64,000 bases of DNA from Cunninghamia lanceolata (taxonomy: Eukaryota; Streptophyta; Pinopsida; Cupressales; Cupressaceae). Below, piece by piece: positions 46,821 through 58,545 of this stretch. Under the pieces are notes generated by a model. That model had not been told where the DNA came from. It ran no database searches and was given only the letters and a program-made list of their open reading frames with translations. The first letter of the stretch is position 1. Each line of letters starts with the position of its first letter. The DNA lies in contig BSBN01000140.1 in assembly GCA_027924645.1 (NCBI GenBank), forward strand, positions 6,702,501-6,766,500, read 5' to 3'. The translations under genes and the position numbers were made by a program.

Positions 46821-47510
46821 CCTTCCTTACTATTGTAATCAAAATCAATTAACAAATGATTATTAATTCTATTTATGTGCCAATTAAATGATATAGTTTT
46901 TGCACCTATAGTTTATGTCTATTTTTATATTTTTTATAAATTAGACATGCAACTTTTTAAGTAGAAATGTTTGCAAAAAAAATTATGACTAATTTAATTG
47001 GTTTTCTATGTTTTTGGGATAGTTTTGATTGGTTTAAAATTTGAGGTCTTTGCCAAAAATGTGGAGGATGAAATCAGGTATTGATTTTGTTTCTATTTTT
47101 ACAATAGATTTTTTATTTTATAATATCTTTATATTTTTCTTTTAAAATATAACTTTTATATTTTACAATAGTTTTTATTTTATAATATCTTTTTTATTTT
47201 TCATTCTAAGATATAGACTAAGTTATTAATATTTGTTATAAACTAAATATGCAATTTTTTTAGGTAGAAATATTTGCAAAAATATTTATCATTAATTTAA
47301 TTGGGTTATTTTTGATTGGTTCAAAAATTGAGGTCTTATGGGTGGAAAATATGGATTTTAAAGTCTTTCTAATTTTATAGTATATCTTTATATTTTCTTT
47401 TAAATTATAACTTTTATATTTTAAAATAATTATTTTATTTTATAATATCTTTTAAGAAAACTAATTTTAAAATTAAATGCTATATTTTAATTAAAATTAT
47501 TATTTATAGT
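46821..47510. repeat. AT-rich DNA with a diverged tandem repeat of about 310 bp
   Basis: Segments near 46940 and 47248 share ATGCAA-TTTTTTA-GTAGAAAT-TTTGCAAAAA, then TAATTTAATTGG and GATTGGTT-AAAA-TTGAGGTCTT. TTTTATTTTATAATATCTTT recurs three times (about 47111, 47180 and 47432). The LINE is inserted at the right edge. Confidence 0.65.
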
Positions 47511-47910
47511 TAAGTGTTATAGTTATATATATTTTTTTAAATCTTTTTTTAAAGATTAAATAGATGGCGTGCTTGTGAAATGGTTACGCATGGCTGCTTA
47601 GGGCTAGGCCCTAACATGCCTTTCTGTTCACAGTGGTGCCATTTCTTGGCTATTTTTTGTTGTTGCGTGGGTTTCTCTAGTCTTCAAGGGGGGAGCTTTC
47701 ATTTTTCTACAGTGGGGTTTTTCTTGGGGGTTCTTTCTCCTATTTGTGGGTTCTGGGGAAATCTTGGTAAGGGCTTTTAGTAGCGACTGGTTAGATTTTG
47801 AAGGTCTCTTGTGCTATAGATTAGGTGATAAGGTTGTTTTCCCTCCTTTCTTGGTGTAAGGGTTTTTGTTTCTTTTGCCTCTGTTGGCCATGGGGCATAC
47901 TGGGGGGTTG

Positions 47911-49110
47911 GTTGATGGCTCAAAGATCTCTTTCTAGGAGGCTCTGAATAGGGATGACCCCTCTTCATCAAATCATAGTCAGGGTTTGACTGGGGAGAGA
48001 GGGGTTCTATTTGGTGGCCCTTAGGTTTCCAAGGTGAATGGTTGCCTCGAGAGGAGCCAAGAAAGGCCTATATTTGTCATTCAATTGGAATCTTTGGAGG
48101 AGGATGTGACTTATTTGGAAAATCATGCCTTAATTTGTAACTTTATGGGGATCCATATTTCTATGGCCTTAATCAAATCTTGGATGAGAAGTACATGGAA
48201 TCTAGAAGGTGATATGGAGGTAATGCTGGTAGTGAATAATTACTTTATAGCGGTGTTCTCAAATTTGACGGACTATAATAAGGCCTTTTAGGGGGCCCAT
48301 ACTTTTACAATCAAGTGGGCTTTTTATTAAGCCTTGGCACATAGGATTTAATCTAGCAGAGGATCTCCCTTCGAGGATCCCGGTGTGGGTTTAATTTCCT
48401 TGGTTTCCACTAGAATTTTGGAGAAATGATATTCTTCATATGGTTGTGATGTTGTTGGGCAAGCTGATGGGCCCTTTGCAATAGACGCTGGATAAAAAGG
48501 TAATTTCTTTTTCTTGCATTTGTGTTGAAATTGATTTAAACAATCCTTTTCTAGATTCTCTAGAAATTTGGTTAGGATCTTCCTCTTGGACTTAATAGTT
48601 GGATTATGAAGCTCTCCCTTTTTGATGTCATATTTCTCATGAGTACAGGAATTTGCAAAAGAAGTGTCCTAGAATTAATTGTGTAGGGATTCAGTCTGAT
48701 AAGCCCTCTCAGCCTACTTAGAGGATGGATAAGGGAAAAGCCCCTGCTGCAGCAGGTGAGATAGATAAGGAGAGGTTTATTTCTCTAAATCAATACATAA
48801 TAAAGGTAGAGACCAAAAGAGAACTCTCAAAGATAGACAGATGGATGGATTGTTTAACCATTTTGATGTCTTAGATCTAGAAGAGCAGCAGAGGATGATC
48901 ACAAAGGAGCTACATGAAGGGATAGGAACCATGGGGTTGGCTCAAGAAGGCTTAAAGGAGGTTGGATTTTGTGATAACATTTATGAAGTGGTTGCAGGTT
49001 CCCAGATGGAAACACATCAGGTTCAAGTGGTGCCAGTTGAGGTAGTAGTGGCTGAAGCTGGTTTGAGTCAGGAACCATCAAGCATGCCTTTAGCAATGCT
49101 AGCTTAATCT
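47911..49110 (+). pseudogene. LINE ORF1 (DUF4283-type RNA-binding protein)
   Basis: Bases 48034-48291 give IFVIQLESLEEDVTYLENHA, then LICNFMGIHISMALIKSWMR and WNLEGDMEVMLVVNNYFIAVF, the start of the DUF4283 domain found in plant L1 ORF1. After a stop at 48289 and frame changes it continues with SRIPVWV-FPWFPLEFWRNDI (about 48376-48425) and VISFSCICVEIDLNNPF (about 48500). The usual CCHC knuckle is not recognisable. The C-terminal region 48841-49107 is acidic and Gln/Val-rich. ORF1 proteins coat the LINE RNA. The true start is uncertain because the 5' part is degraded. Confidence 0.7.
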
Positions 49111-49302
49111 ACTCAGGTAGTTTACAGTCCCCAACCCTCCCTTGGGATCCAACAAAAGAATCTCAAAAAGGATTCTAGGGATATGGCCCCTAAGATGGGT
49201 TAAAAGAAAGATCAAGAGAAAGTTAATTTGACATGTGAGAATTTGGTGGAATCAGGGTCAGTTAAAACCATTGACTCCCACTTTACTACTTCTCATAAAT
49301 GA

Positions 49303-50170
49303 TAGTGCTTTCATGGAATGTAAGGGGGTTTAATAGCATCCCTAGACCAAAGTTTGTTTGTGAGTTGATCCATGTTCATTCTCTTGATTTGGTCTTCATT
49401 CAGGAATCAAGTTGTCTGTGGAAGGTATGTCCAACATAGCTTCTAGTTTATGGGTTAGAGGTCAATGGAAATGTAATAGGGCCCAAGGTAGTTCTGGTGG
49501 AGTTGTTTTCTTGTGGGACCTATGTAAGGTCTTTCCTTTCTAGTGGATCTCTAGTAGATTCTCTATGTCAGTGGTTGTGACTAGTTATGAATCAAGGGAA
49601 GCTATTCTATTCACCAATGTGTATGCCCTGGTTGATGCTCAGGGAAAGTATTCTCTCTGGTCTCATATTTGGTATGTTAGGTCCTTAGCTCCTTTCTTTC
49701 CTTAGATTATGGTTAGGTATTTTAATCCAATTGTAAGTTTGGATGAGAAGAAGGGGGTTTAGAGAGATTGGATTCTTCTTCTACGATGTTTAGAGATAAT
49801 ATTTTTGGCCTTAATATTGTGGATGTAAAGCTCTCCAATGGCTTATTTACATGGAGTAATAGAAGATGTGGGGTAGATTATATCTCTGAAAGGTTGGACA
49901 AGTTTTTGGTTTCTAGTTTCTAGATTGGCAACAATTAGGCTATGAGTTCAGAGATTCTTGATTGGTGGGGATCGGACCATTGGCCTATTAAACTTTCAAC
50001 CTCCTTGTTTGAAACAACTAAGAATCTATCCTTTAAGTTTCAACTAATGTGGCTTAGGGACCCTTCCTATCAGTATTTTATGGTTGATTGGTGGAATGAC
50101 AGTAAGCTAGCTTATGGTACTACTATGTACTATTTTGTTAAAAGGTTACAGTATGTGAAGTTTTAGCTTA
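49303..50170 (+). pseudogene. LINE ORF2, endonuclease domain
   Basis: Opens with VLSWNVRGFNSIPRP (about 49308-49350) and LDLVFIQESS (about 49384), the first two motifs of the apurinic-type endonuclease that nicks target DNA. VTSYESREAILFTNVYAL (about 49575-49630) follows. The domain ends with SDHWPIKLSTSLF (49974-50010), the conserved SDH/P motif. The central part is frameshifted and carries stops. Confidence 0.85.
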
Positions 50171-50559
50171 AGAACTGGAATAGGCAATATTTTAGTAATA
50201 TATTTCAGGCTAAGGTAGTTTATCAATCCCAGGTAGATCTTATTACCTGCTAGATTAAGGATTTGAGTCTCACTAGGCACAATGTCAAGGATGAAATAGA
50301 AGCCTTAAAGGAGTTGGTGGAATGGGAATTACATGAAGAATTTTTTTGGAAACAAAAGGTGAGGATTGACTAGCTACATGAAGGAGGTAGAATTACCTCT
50401 TTCTTCCTTAATACCATCAAGAACAGTGGTATTTCTTTCTTGGTGTCTTCCTAAGGGGTTTTGTTGTCCTCTGGCCAGGAGATTTCTATAGAGGCTTCTC
50501 AGTTCTTCTCGTCTCTATTTACAGAGGATACTCCCTCAACTGTTATTGAGGAGAATAAA

Positions 50560-51640
50560 GTTTTGGAGTGTATCCCTTCTTTGGTGACTAATGAGATGAA
50601 TTAGGCTATCTTTAGTCCCATATCCATGATTGAGTTGGAGAGGGTTATGTTTCAAATGAAAAAATAGAAGGCACCAGAGCTGAATGGCTTCCTAGTTGAG
50701 TTCTTTTAGGAATTTTGGGAGATTATCAAATTTGATTTTCTTGAGGTGGTTAGAGAGTCATAGAGGAGCAAGTAGATGTTGAAAGCTTTGAGTGCTACTT
50801 TCCTGGTTCTTATTCCTAAGACTATTGGAGCTAACTCATTGAATCTCTTTAGGCCAATAGCCATGTGTAACTTTGTATATAAGATTATCACAAAGTTGAT
50901 TGTAGAAAAGCTTAAACCTTGGCTCAATAGGCTGATCTTGGAGGAGTAGGGTGGATTTGTGGTTGGAAGACAAATTCTTGATGGGGTTGTTGTGGCGACG
51001 GAGGCTATTCATTCCATGGTGGTTTCCAAGGAGAAAGCAATGTTCATTAAGCTAGATATGGCCAAAGCTAATGATAGCTCATCAAATGGACTTTCCTTCA
51101 TAAATTCTTGTTGGCATTTAGTTTTGGGAATGGTTGGGTTGATTGGGTTTTGAGTTTTGTTACATCAACTTCTTTCTTTGTTCTTATCAACAGTGAGCCT
51201 ACTATGTTGTTTGGTGCTACTAGGGGCCATAGGCAGGGGGATCCTCTATCGCCATACCTATTTATCCTTTTGGCTGAGGGATTGGGAAGACTCATAAATC
51301 TCATGTGGGTCAGGGGTTGATTCATGGCTGGACTTGGGATAATAGTTTGCCTCCTCACTCTCATTTACAATTTGCTAATGAAATAGATTTGATGGGTTTA
51401 GCTAAGGTCAATGAGTCGGTTAACTTTAGGAATGCTTTGGATACTTATATGGTTTCTTCAAGTCAAAGGATTAATGAAGACAAGTCCTTCATCTTCTTCT
51501 TTAATACTCCTCATCTTATTGAGAATAGGATTGCAGGGATTCTTAGATTCCAGATTGAGGCCCTTCCTCTTGTTAATCTAGGTATCACCATTAATGTTGC
51601 ATCCTTGTCTAGGGGATTTTGGTAGGATATTTTAGACATG
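50560..51640 (+). pseudogene. LINE ORF2, reverse transcriptase domain
   Basis: VMFQMKK*KAPELNGFLVEF (about 50646-50705), ATFLVLIPKT (about 50795), SLNLFRPIAMCNFVYKIITK (about 50838-50895) and GGFVVGRQILDGVVVATE (about 50950-51003) are the standard early blocks. FIKLDMAKA (about 51044) replaces the usual aspartate-containing D-x-x-K-A block with only slight change. GATRGHRQGDPLSPYLFILL is at about 51213-51272. The catalytic FADD box is FANE (51371-51382), so polymerase activity is lost. Stops at 50666 and 50947 are TAG where Gln would be usual. Confidence 0.87.
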
Positions 51641-52750
51641 TTTCATCTAATCAGGTTACTCATTAGACTTGTAGATGGTTGTCCTCAGTTGGGAGAGTGA
51701 CTTTATTAAAGTCAGTAATTCAATCTCTTCCCATTTATCGGTGCTTTGTCCAGGGGGCGGTAATTTGGAGTCTTCTAAGTGGAGTCAGGTCAAGTGAGAT
51801 TTTGTTTGTAGGCTAAAAGAAGAAGAGGGTCTTGGTCTTCGGTAGGCTAATCTTACTGGTTAGGCCTTGCTTGCTAAGTTGTATTGGAGTTGGTGTACTT
51901 GTCAGGATCAAGATTGGGTAAGGATTCTTAACTATAAATATTTAGGGGGTGGAAAATGCTAACATTCCAAGATTTTGCCTCTCTGGTAAGGGATCTATGA
52001 TTTGCAGTACTCTTAAAATGGGAACCAATTTAATTAAGTAGGGGTTCTTTTGGATTTGTAATAGGGGGTCTAAGGCCCTATTTTGGTTTGATTCTTGGGA
52101 TGGGCACACGCCGATCTTGTCTATGTACCCGCACTTACAATCCTTGTGTGACATATTTCTTGATACGGGGTGGTGTCATGTGGAGAATTTCAAATCAGTT
52201 CAGTGTGTGGGTCAAGTGGAGGTTTACATATGGAAATCTTTGTCTAATTTGCCACCGAGGGGGTTACTGGTGGATCGGGAGGAGTTAGCTAAGATTCTTG
52301 ATGTTAAAGTTTGTAATTTTCTAGGGGAGAGAGATTCCCTTGTTTGGAGTCCTAATCCAAAAGGTTTGTATTTAGTTGCCTCTCGATATCATGTGTTGGA
52401 CAGGTAGAAGTTTGAGGAGATGGACTCTTTTTGGTGGAAGTTTGTGTGGAATAAATTTGGATGGCCAAAATGTAATTGCTTCCTTTGGTTGGTTTCTTAG
52501 AATCATTGTCTTAGTTGGGATAACCTGCAGAAAAGTGTTTTTTAGGGGCCTTCTATTTGCTTCCTTTGCAATGGGGGGAGGAGTGTCGAGCCCATTTGTT
52601 CTTTCATTGTTCTCAGGCCCGCGAGCTTTGACATCTTTTGTGGGGTGCTTGGAAGCAAGCCTGTGTCCATGCTTCTTCTTTGGTTGATTTTTGGAGAAGT
52701 TTGGGCAAGCCCCTGGCTAATGATTCCTTTTTGTAAGTTCCTTAGAATAT
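51641..52750 (+). pseudogene. LINE ORF2, connector and zf-RVT region
   Basis: The region after the polymerase is broken by several stops. From 52117 a 96-codon stretch reads IFLDTGWCHVENFKSV and VYIWKSLSNLPPRG, then DSLVWSPNPKGLYLVAS. The zf-RVT segment continues in another frame: FVWNKFGWPKCNCFLWLV, with ICFLCNGG near 52555-52575. This domain is typical of plant L1 ORF2 and its role is poorly known. Confidence 0.7.
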
Positions 52751-53029
52751 CAGTCCTTTTATTTTGTGGCAGCTTTAGCTAGAAAGGAATTGAAGGATTT
52801 TTTTATTGGAGGAAGTTGGAGGTTCAGCAGGTGTGGCAATGAATTCTTAGTATGCTCCAGGAAACCCTAGTAGCTAAGTGTGATCTGTCTACTTAGTTAG
52901 ACATTGGGAAGTTGTAGATTACACAAAATTTAAGTTTAGTTGTTGAAGGCTCATGCTCTTCATGGCCCAGGAAAAGGAGCCAATGTAAGAGTAAGATTCA
53001 GAGAGATGGATGATGGTCCCCTCCACCTC

Positions 53030-53423
53030 CAAGTATTTTTAAGATTAATACAGATGGTTCTTCCAAGGAGAATCTTGGTCATGCTGGGATTGGGGGTTAG
53101 GAAGGGATAACACTGATGCTATCTTTTTCTTCTTAATCTATAAGGGGTAACAAACTAATAATTTGATGGAGGCTATAGCTATTCTTTGTGCTTTGGAAAA
53201 AGGTTGTGCTTTGGGATGGTGCATGGTTATCTATGAGTCTGATTCCTATATTGTGATTAATTTGTTGAATGAGTGGGTGGTGGTTGGTGTGCAATGGCAG
53301 TTGGTATTGGTAATTCAACAGATTCTTTGGTTGAATCACTCAATGGACTTTTATTTGTTTGTTCATGTCCCTAGGGAATGGAACTATGTGGCTGATTGCT
53401 TGGGTAAGTGGGCTTTAGAGTAG
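53030..53423 (+). pseudogene. LINE ORF2, RNase H domain
   Basis: FKINTDGSSKENLGHAGIGG (about 53037-53095) carries the first catalytic Asp. A stop precedes the clean stretch 53163-53423, which has NLMEAIAILCALEKGCALGW (catalytic Glu), then VIYESDSYIVINLLNEW (catalytic Asp). It ends with HVPREWNYVADCLGKWA (conserved N-x-x-AD). This RNase H is the type found at the end of many plant LINE ORF2 proteins and would remove RNA from the hybrid. Confidence 0.85.
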
Positions 53424-53702
53424 GTGGGGGATCAAAATATTACTTGTTGGGACCGGTTGTCCCAAGATGGTGTTCAAAATTTGGAAAGGTTGATTTCAGA
53501 GGATATGGATGCATAGTTGAGGTCTCTATTTGGGGCTTTCAGGTTGGGGATGGTCCCCTGGTCCTGGTTTGGCTGGTTGTAGTGATGGTACTTTTTTCTA
53601 GAATTCTATTGTTTCTGGGGGCAGTTACCCTCCTAGTTTTGTACTTGTGGTTTCTTTATTAATAAATATTTACCCCTTTTTTTAAATAAGTGTTATAGTT
53701 AT

Positions 53703-53921
53703 TAAGTTTAATATTTAATAAAATATTATTATAAAAAAATTATTTAATTTTAATATTCAATATCTTCAATGTATGTTTTAAAAAATATACAATAATTTTT
53801 AATTGTCATTCAAATTATTTATCATTTAAAAAGTTAATTAAAATATATTTTATTTACTTAGAAGTTATTTTATTTACAACTATTTAAAATTTATTTTATT
53901 AACCCACTTTAAAGTTGTACC
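53703..53921. other. AT-rich DNA between LINE and element D
   Basis: A continuation of the AT-rich DNA at 46821-47510 that the LINE split. No feature recognised. Confidence 0.6.
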
Positions 53922-55386
53922 TGTTGCAAATATGTGCCTAATTGGTGTTGTCATTGATGTCAACATATCCTTGTTGTCATTGGTGTCAACTATATCTTAT
54001 TCTATTACTTATTTAGAAGACGTGTATGTTGAGGATATTGAGAAAATTAGCCTCTCCAGAAGAAACAAGTGAGTTACATATCTCTTTGTCAGAAATAGTA
54101 AGACAGTGCAGTTCAGTGAAGTAGATTGCTTCACATTTCCAGTGAGAAGAAGATCAGAGTCTGCAGACTAAAGGGTTTTGTAGGGGATTGTCTGAAGTTG
54201 CTCCAATTAAGATTTGAGAGGTTTGCAAAGAGAATTGGTGAAGTTATGGCCATCTGAGTAGAACCAGGTTTTGTAGTTGCTCAGAGGTGATAGAGTGATA
54301 GGAATTTGGTGTGGATTGCTCTGCATTGGAATATTATGGTCTATGGATCTAGAGGCATGTTTGGAATGTTGGTGTGTGTCCTCAACACAAGTGGTTCATA
54401 GTTTGGAGGTCCACATGCAATCTTTCTAGTGTGACAGTCATGACAGTTAGTGTTCTTAGGTTTTTGGATGAAGATGCAAGTATTTCTGGTGATTTGAGGT
54501 GATGCAGTTGTTCTTGTTAATTTCATTATGCTTGTGGTGGTCTTTGGGTTGTGTACCTATTGTGTTAGAGGTCCAGATTGAGGTTTGAGCTCGTGGTTGA
54601 ATATTTCTCGTTGGGTGGTGCTATTCTTTCTAGTCTTGGCCAATCAGATGCTTGGTGCATGTTACAGATGATCTAAGAAGAGTTCTATGGAGCATGGCAT
54701 GTTGTTCGAGGAAGATTTGAGTCCCAGCTACAATTGGCTGATAGATGAGTGCTTCACATATAGCATTTTGTATTAAGTCAAGTCTTGTGATTGTAATTGC
54801 TTGTAATGCCTGTCTTGGAGAATGTTTTAGATAGATGATTGTTTGGTCGACTTTGATGTTCATTCCAAAGTTGATGACATGTATAAATAAGTGTTTTGAA
54901 GTCATGGAAATGTGAAGTGGTGAGCGAAGATGTGGATGTAGCGAGGAAGTGAGTGGGAGTAGAGTAGAGGTGTTGTGTACTTCAATGGAACTGAACCTTG
55001 CATGAAGAAGACGTTGTTTCTTAGTTCAACCTTTTAGTGTTAACATTGTAAATGTTCTTGTAGGTAGTGAGCCTCCTTTGACCAGTGAGCTCTGGCCAGT
55101 GCACCTGAAGGCAAGTACCTTCCCATTTTTCTATTCTTTTAACAGAGAATAAATCTTGTGGGTTAACCCCCACCGTGGTTTTTTCCTTAACTGAGTTTCC
55201 ACGTAAAAATCCTGGTGTTATGTGTGTTGATTATGTTTCTGCTCATGTGTTGTTGATTCTTGCTTTCATGGTTATATCATTAATCTATTATTAAGTGGTA
55301 AAGAAGATTAAATGCATAAATAGATGAAAGTTTTGTGACAACTGATTCACCCCACCACGTCTCAGTTGTTTGCCCTAATTTCAACA
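53922..55386 (+). mobile_element. Element D 5' LTR
   Basis: 1,465 bp, TGTTGCAAATATGTGCC ... CCCTAATTTCAACA. Closely similar to 62972-64000 and, in reverse orientation, to the LTRs of element C. Confidence 0.92.
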
Positions 55387-55393
55387 ATTGGTA
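55387..55393 (+). other. Element D primer-binding site, first half
   Basis: ATTGGTA follows the LTR and is interrupted by the CACTA-like element. The site continues at 58494 as GTATCAAAG. The duplicated GTA is the transposon target site. Confidence 0.85.
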
Positions 55394-55614
55394 CACTAGT
55401 AGAAATATGGCAAATAAATGACTAGGTGACCAAAACTTTTCATCACGTGACCAAAACTTTTTGCAACACAACTATAAATGACTACATAAATGACTAATTT
55501 GGTCATCGGTTGAAATGACTAAATAAATGACTAATTTGGTCATCGGGCAAAAAACACAACTAAATAATTGATCATTGATCAGACAAATAAAAATCAGACA
55601 ATATGATATTAAAG

Positions 55615-56010
55615 TGGATAATTAAAAAAAGTGGGTTGTATTATAATATATTATATTACAATACAATATAATATAATATGATATGTTATTATTATATATT
55701 ATATAATAATATTATATTATTAATATTACAATATTATATTTATATTATAATGTATTTAATATTATATAATAATATAATATAATATAATATTTATATTATA
55801 ATATTATATAATTATTATATTATAATATAATATTATAATATAAATGATATATAATATAATATAATATTATAATATTATATAATATTACATATTAATATTA
55901 TAATATTATATTTATAATATTATATTATATTATATTTATTTATAATATTATTTGTATTTTTATATATATTATATTTATACTTATATTATATTATAATATA
56001 ATATTAGAAT
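55615..56010. repeat. Low-complexity A/T region inside the CACTA-like element
   Basis: Nearly pure A/T for about 390 bases, built of TATAATATTA-type words with many local inverted repeats. Confidence 0.9.
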
Positions 56011-57900
56011 ATTAATATAAGACTTTGTATCGAGGAGACAAGGTATATTAATATAAAACTATGAGCACCAAAATGTTAAAATTAAAATTTTAAGGTGCCA
56101 TAAAGGTAAACCCTAACTGGGAAAGGCTCAAAACCCTAACGTTTCATCTCCTTTTTATTTTGTTACTCTTATCAGTTTCGGCTTCTTTGTTTTTGTTGTG
56201 AATGATTGGAGCTGAGCAGGGTGCTTAAAATTTAATCATAGTGTAGCATGTGGGTGAGCTTAAGCTCTTAATTTGTTGATAAGCCATGGTAACCACTGGA
56301 AAAACCAACCACTAAGAACGATTGATCGGCATTCTGCTTCCTCCAACGTCCCTTTAAACCACTCAGCCACTCACCAGATGAGAAAAAAGAGAAAGGTATT
56401 TCTTTTATTTTGTTTCATCTCCTTTTTATTTCCTTCTGGAAATGTTTGTCACACTGTAAAAAAGTTCATGTCGGAAGATTTTCTAAACTCGTTGGTTGTT
56501 ATCATGCTAGGAAAAAAATTGTGTCAGAAAAAGTCTCATGTCGTTTAAATGTTTTCGATTCCTAGTTGGATGCTCTAGGATTTCAATTTTATATTTTTTC
56601 AAAGGAAAAGGAAAGGGAAAATGGTTGAAAGAAAATAACTTAGGCGGACATATCAAATTGAAAGATTTGAGGTGAGTTGGAAGGGAGTACAAACATAAAA
56701 ATAAAGATTCACCTTCTAAGGAATCGATCTAAGGCAATGGAGGAAATCTTCTTTTTTTTTTAAAGGTATCTGCATCAGTTCTTAGTTTTTTTAGCACAAA
56801 AACTAAAAATCTACTTCCTACAATTTTCTTAACCATAGTTCTCTTGATGACGGGAAGGAATCCATGAATGGAAGCGATTCAAGGATTCCTGCAGCCACCA
56901 CAAGGAGTCAAAGCACATGGTGCGGGCTTGCAGGGAAAACCCCATGGTTGCCTTTTTAAAAAATATACCAAAATTTATTTCAATGCAAGATATTTACATT
57001 GCCTTTTCCTTAATTTATTTTTAACATGGAGAACTATTTCCTTAATTTATGTTTCATTTGTTGATTGCCAGGTATGTATAATAATAACAATTTAATTATT
57101 TGTAAATTGGGTGTTTGCAAAATACATCTTTTTGTTTCAATAAGTTATTGTTTCCTATTTGGATTCTATCTGAAAATGGAAACAACTTTTGGTTTTCATT
57201 CATCTGTATGGAGAAGTGGTACACTGTGAACAAGGATGGTTTTGATATGTTGTTATTTCCTATTTCTATTGGACCATTGAAAGGTAGTGAAATTGGAAAG
57301 ATGTATTTCTGTTTGGTTCTGGGCCTCAAAAATAACTAACAACATTCAATGGACCTTGTAGGGCATACAGTAGTGGAAAGGAAGACAGTCCTTTTTGTGA
57401 TGTCCCTAGATTTGAAAATGCACACATGAAGCTTTTAAGATAGGTTTCATTTGTTGATTACCCGGTGTGTATAATAATAATGATTTACTTATTTGTAAAT
57501 TAGGTGTTTGCAAAATACCTTATAGGGCACTCGGGGTAAAAGAAATTAAAATACATAAAAGACTTATAAGAAATAGATTAACACTTAATTGGTGAAAATG
57601 TGTAGATAAAATCTATGTCTATATTTAATTCTTCTCATATGTGATTATATGGTTTGGTAGGTGAAAACTGGTGTGGATAGCCCCCAAGATAAAGAAATGG
57701 ACTCGGCTAGCAAGTGTAGAAAATGTATATCTATATTTTAGTATTTCAGTGCAAGGGCATAACTAGTTTTGCCCCCTGGGCTAGCAAGTGTGGAAATTTA
57801 TCACAACTCTCAAAAGTTGCAGATGTTGTATATCTATATTTCTATTTTAAAAATCAATAAAATTAAAAGTCTTTGCACTGCAAAATATTGTGTTTAGGCA
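56011..57900 (+). other. Internal region of the CACTA-like element, possible captured gene pieces
   Basis: The composition is more gene-like than the flanks. A stretch with AAACCCTAAC motifs (56100-56145) resembles a plant 5' leader. An open segment (56273-56393) ends in an AAAG/GTATTT donor-like site. Another (56868-56960) encodes FLQPPQGVKAHGAGLQGKPH. A further one (about 57115-57338) encodes WYTVNKDGFDMLLFPISIGP. A 76 bp sequence is repeated at 57051-57126 and 57444-57518. No family was recognised, and exon structure is speculative. Confidence 0.3.
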
Positions 57901-58154
57901 GAGTATGCCTTTAAGGTTTTCATGTATTGTAGATTTTTGTGAGTGATTGTGAGGTGCGAGTGATTTGTTGTAAAGAGGATTATTCTTTCTGTTCCATCAA
58001 AATTTAATATAAAAAGTTATATTAATCAAACTATAATTGAAAAAATTGCAAAGTTTCCAATTAAAAACTTGATTGTGTGGATTAAGTTTTCTTAAAATAA
58101 AGATGCAAATGAAGTAGTGGCAGTGACTGCAATTTTTAATCATTTATTGTTTTT

Positions 58155-58400
58155 TAATCAATGACCAGTTAACAACAATTAATGACTAAATTAATGACTA
58201 AACAAATGACTAAATTAATGACTGAATTAATGACTAAATTGATGACTAAATATACTACCAAATTGATGAATAAATATACTACCAAATTGATGAGTAAACA
58301 TACTACAAAATTAATGACTAAATATGCTACCAAATTAGTGACTAAATTAATGACTAAAATTTGTTTGGTCATAAATTTGGTCATGAGATAAATGACCGAC
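58155..58400. repeat. Subterminal ATGACTAAAT repeat array of the CACTA-like element
   Basis: About 15 copies of AATGACTAAATT and the related ATACTACCAAATTGATGA in 245 bases. Inverted TGGTCAT words and CACGTGACCAA follow up to 58450. The open frame here (a run of MTKLMTK) is only the translation of the repeat. Confidence 0.88.
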
Positions 58401-58545
58401 AATAAACTACCAATGGTCACGTGACCAAACTCTTGATCACATGACCAATTTTTGGTAGTTTATTTAGTCATTTATTTCTATTTTTTGCTGCTGGTATCAA
58501 AGTTGGTTCCTAAAAAAAAAGCTTGATCGCTTGAGGAGATCCAGG

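Larger units (their letters stand above)
47511..53702 (+). mobile_element. Full-length L1-type LINE with 16 bp target duplication
   Basis: TAAGTGTTATAGTTAT occurs at 47511-47526 and 53687-53702, bracketing a 6.16 kb body. In order it has ORF1 with a DUF4283-like domain, then ORF2 with endonuclease, reverse transcriptase, a zf-RVT region and RNase H. The 3' end is TTTATTAATAAATATTTACC and a T-rich run rather than a clear poly(A). The order and the RNase H at the end match plant L1 elements. Many stops and an altered polymerase active site show it is dead. Confidence 0.92.
55391..58496. mobile_element. CACTA-like non-autonomous DNA transposon with GTA target duplication
   Basis: The insert runs 55394-58493 (3,100 bp) between GTA at 55391-55393 and 58494-58496. 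A 3 bp duplication and a CACTAGTAGAAATA start are hallmarks of the CACTA (En/Spm) superfamily. The right end, read inward, is CAGCAGCAAAAAATAGAAATAAATGACTA; only the outer bases and the AAATAAATGACTA block match the left end. Subterminal regions on both sides are packed with ATGACTAAAT and TGGTCA motifs, as in CACTA elements where they bind transposase. No TNP2-type transposase is present, so it needed an enzyme from elsewhere. Confidence 0.75.

Noticed and set aside
58182..58391. Open frame encoding repeated MTKLMTK
   Set aside because: It is the translation of the ATGACTAAAT subterminal repeat and has no independent coding evidence.
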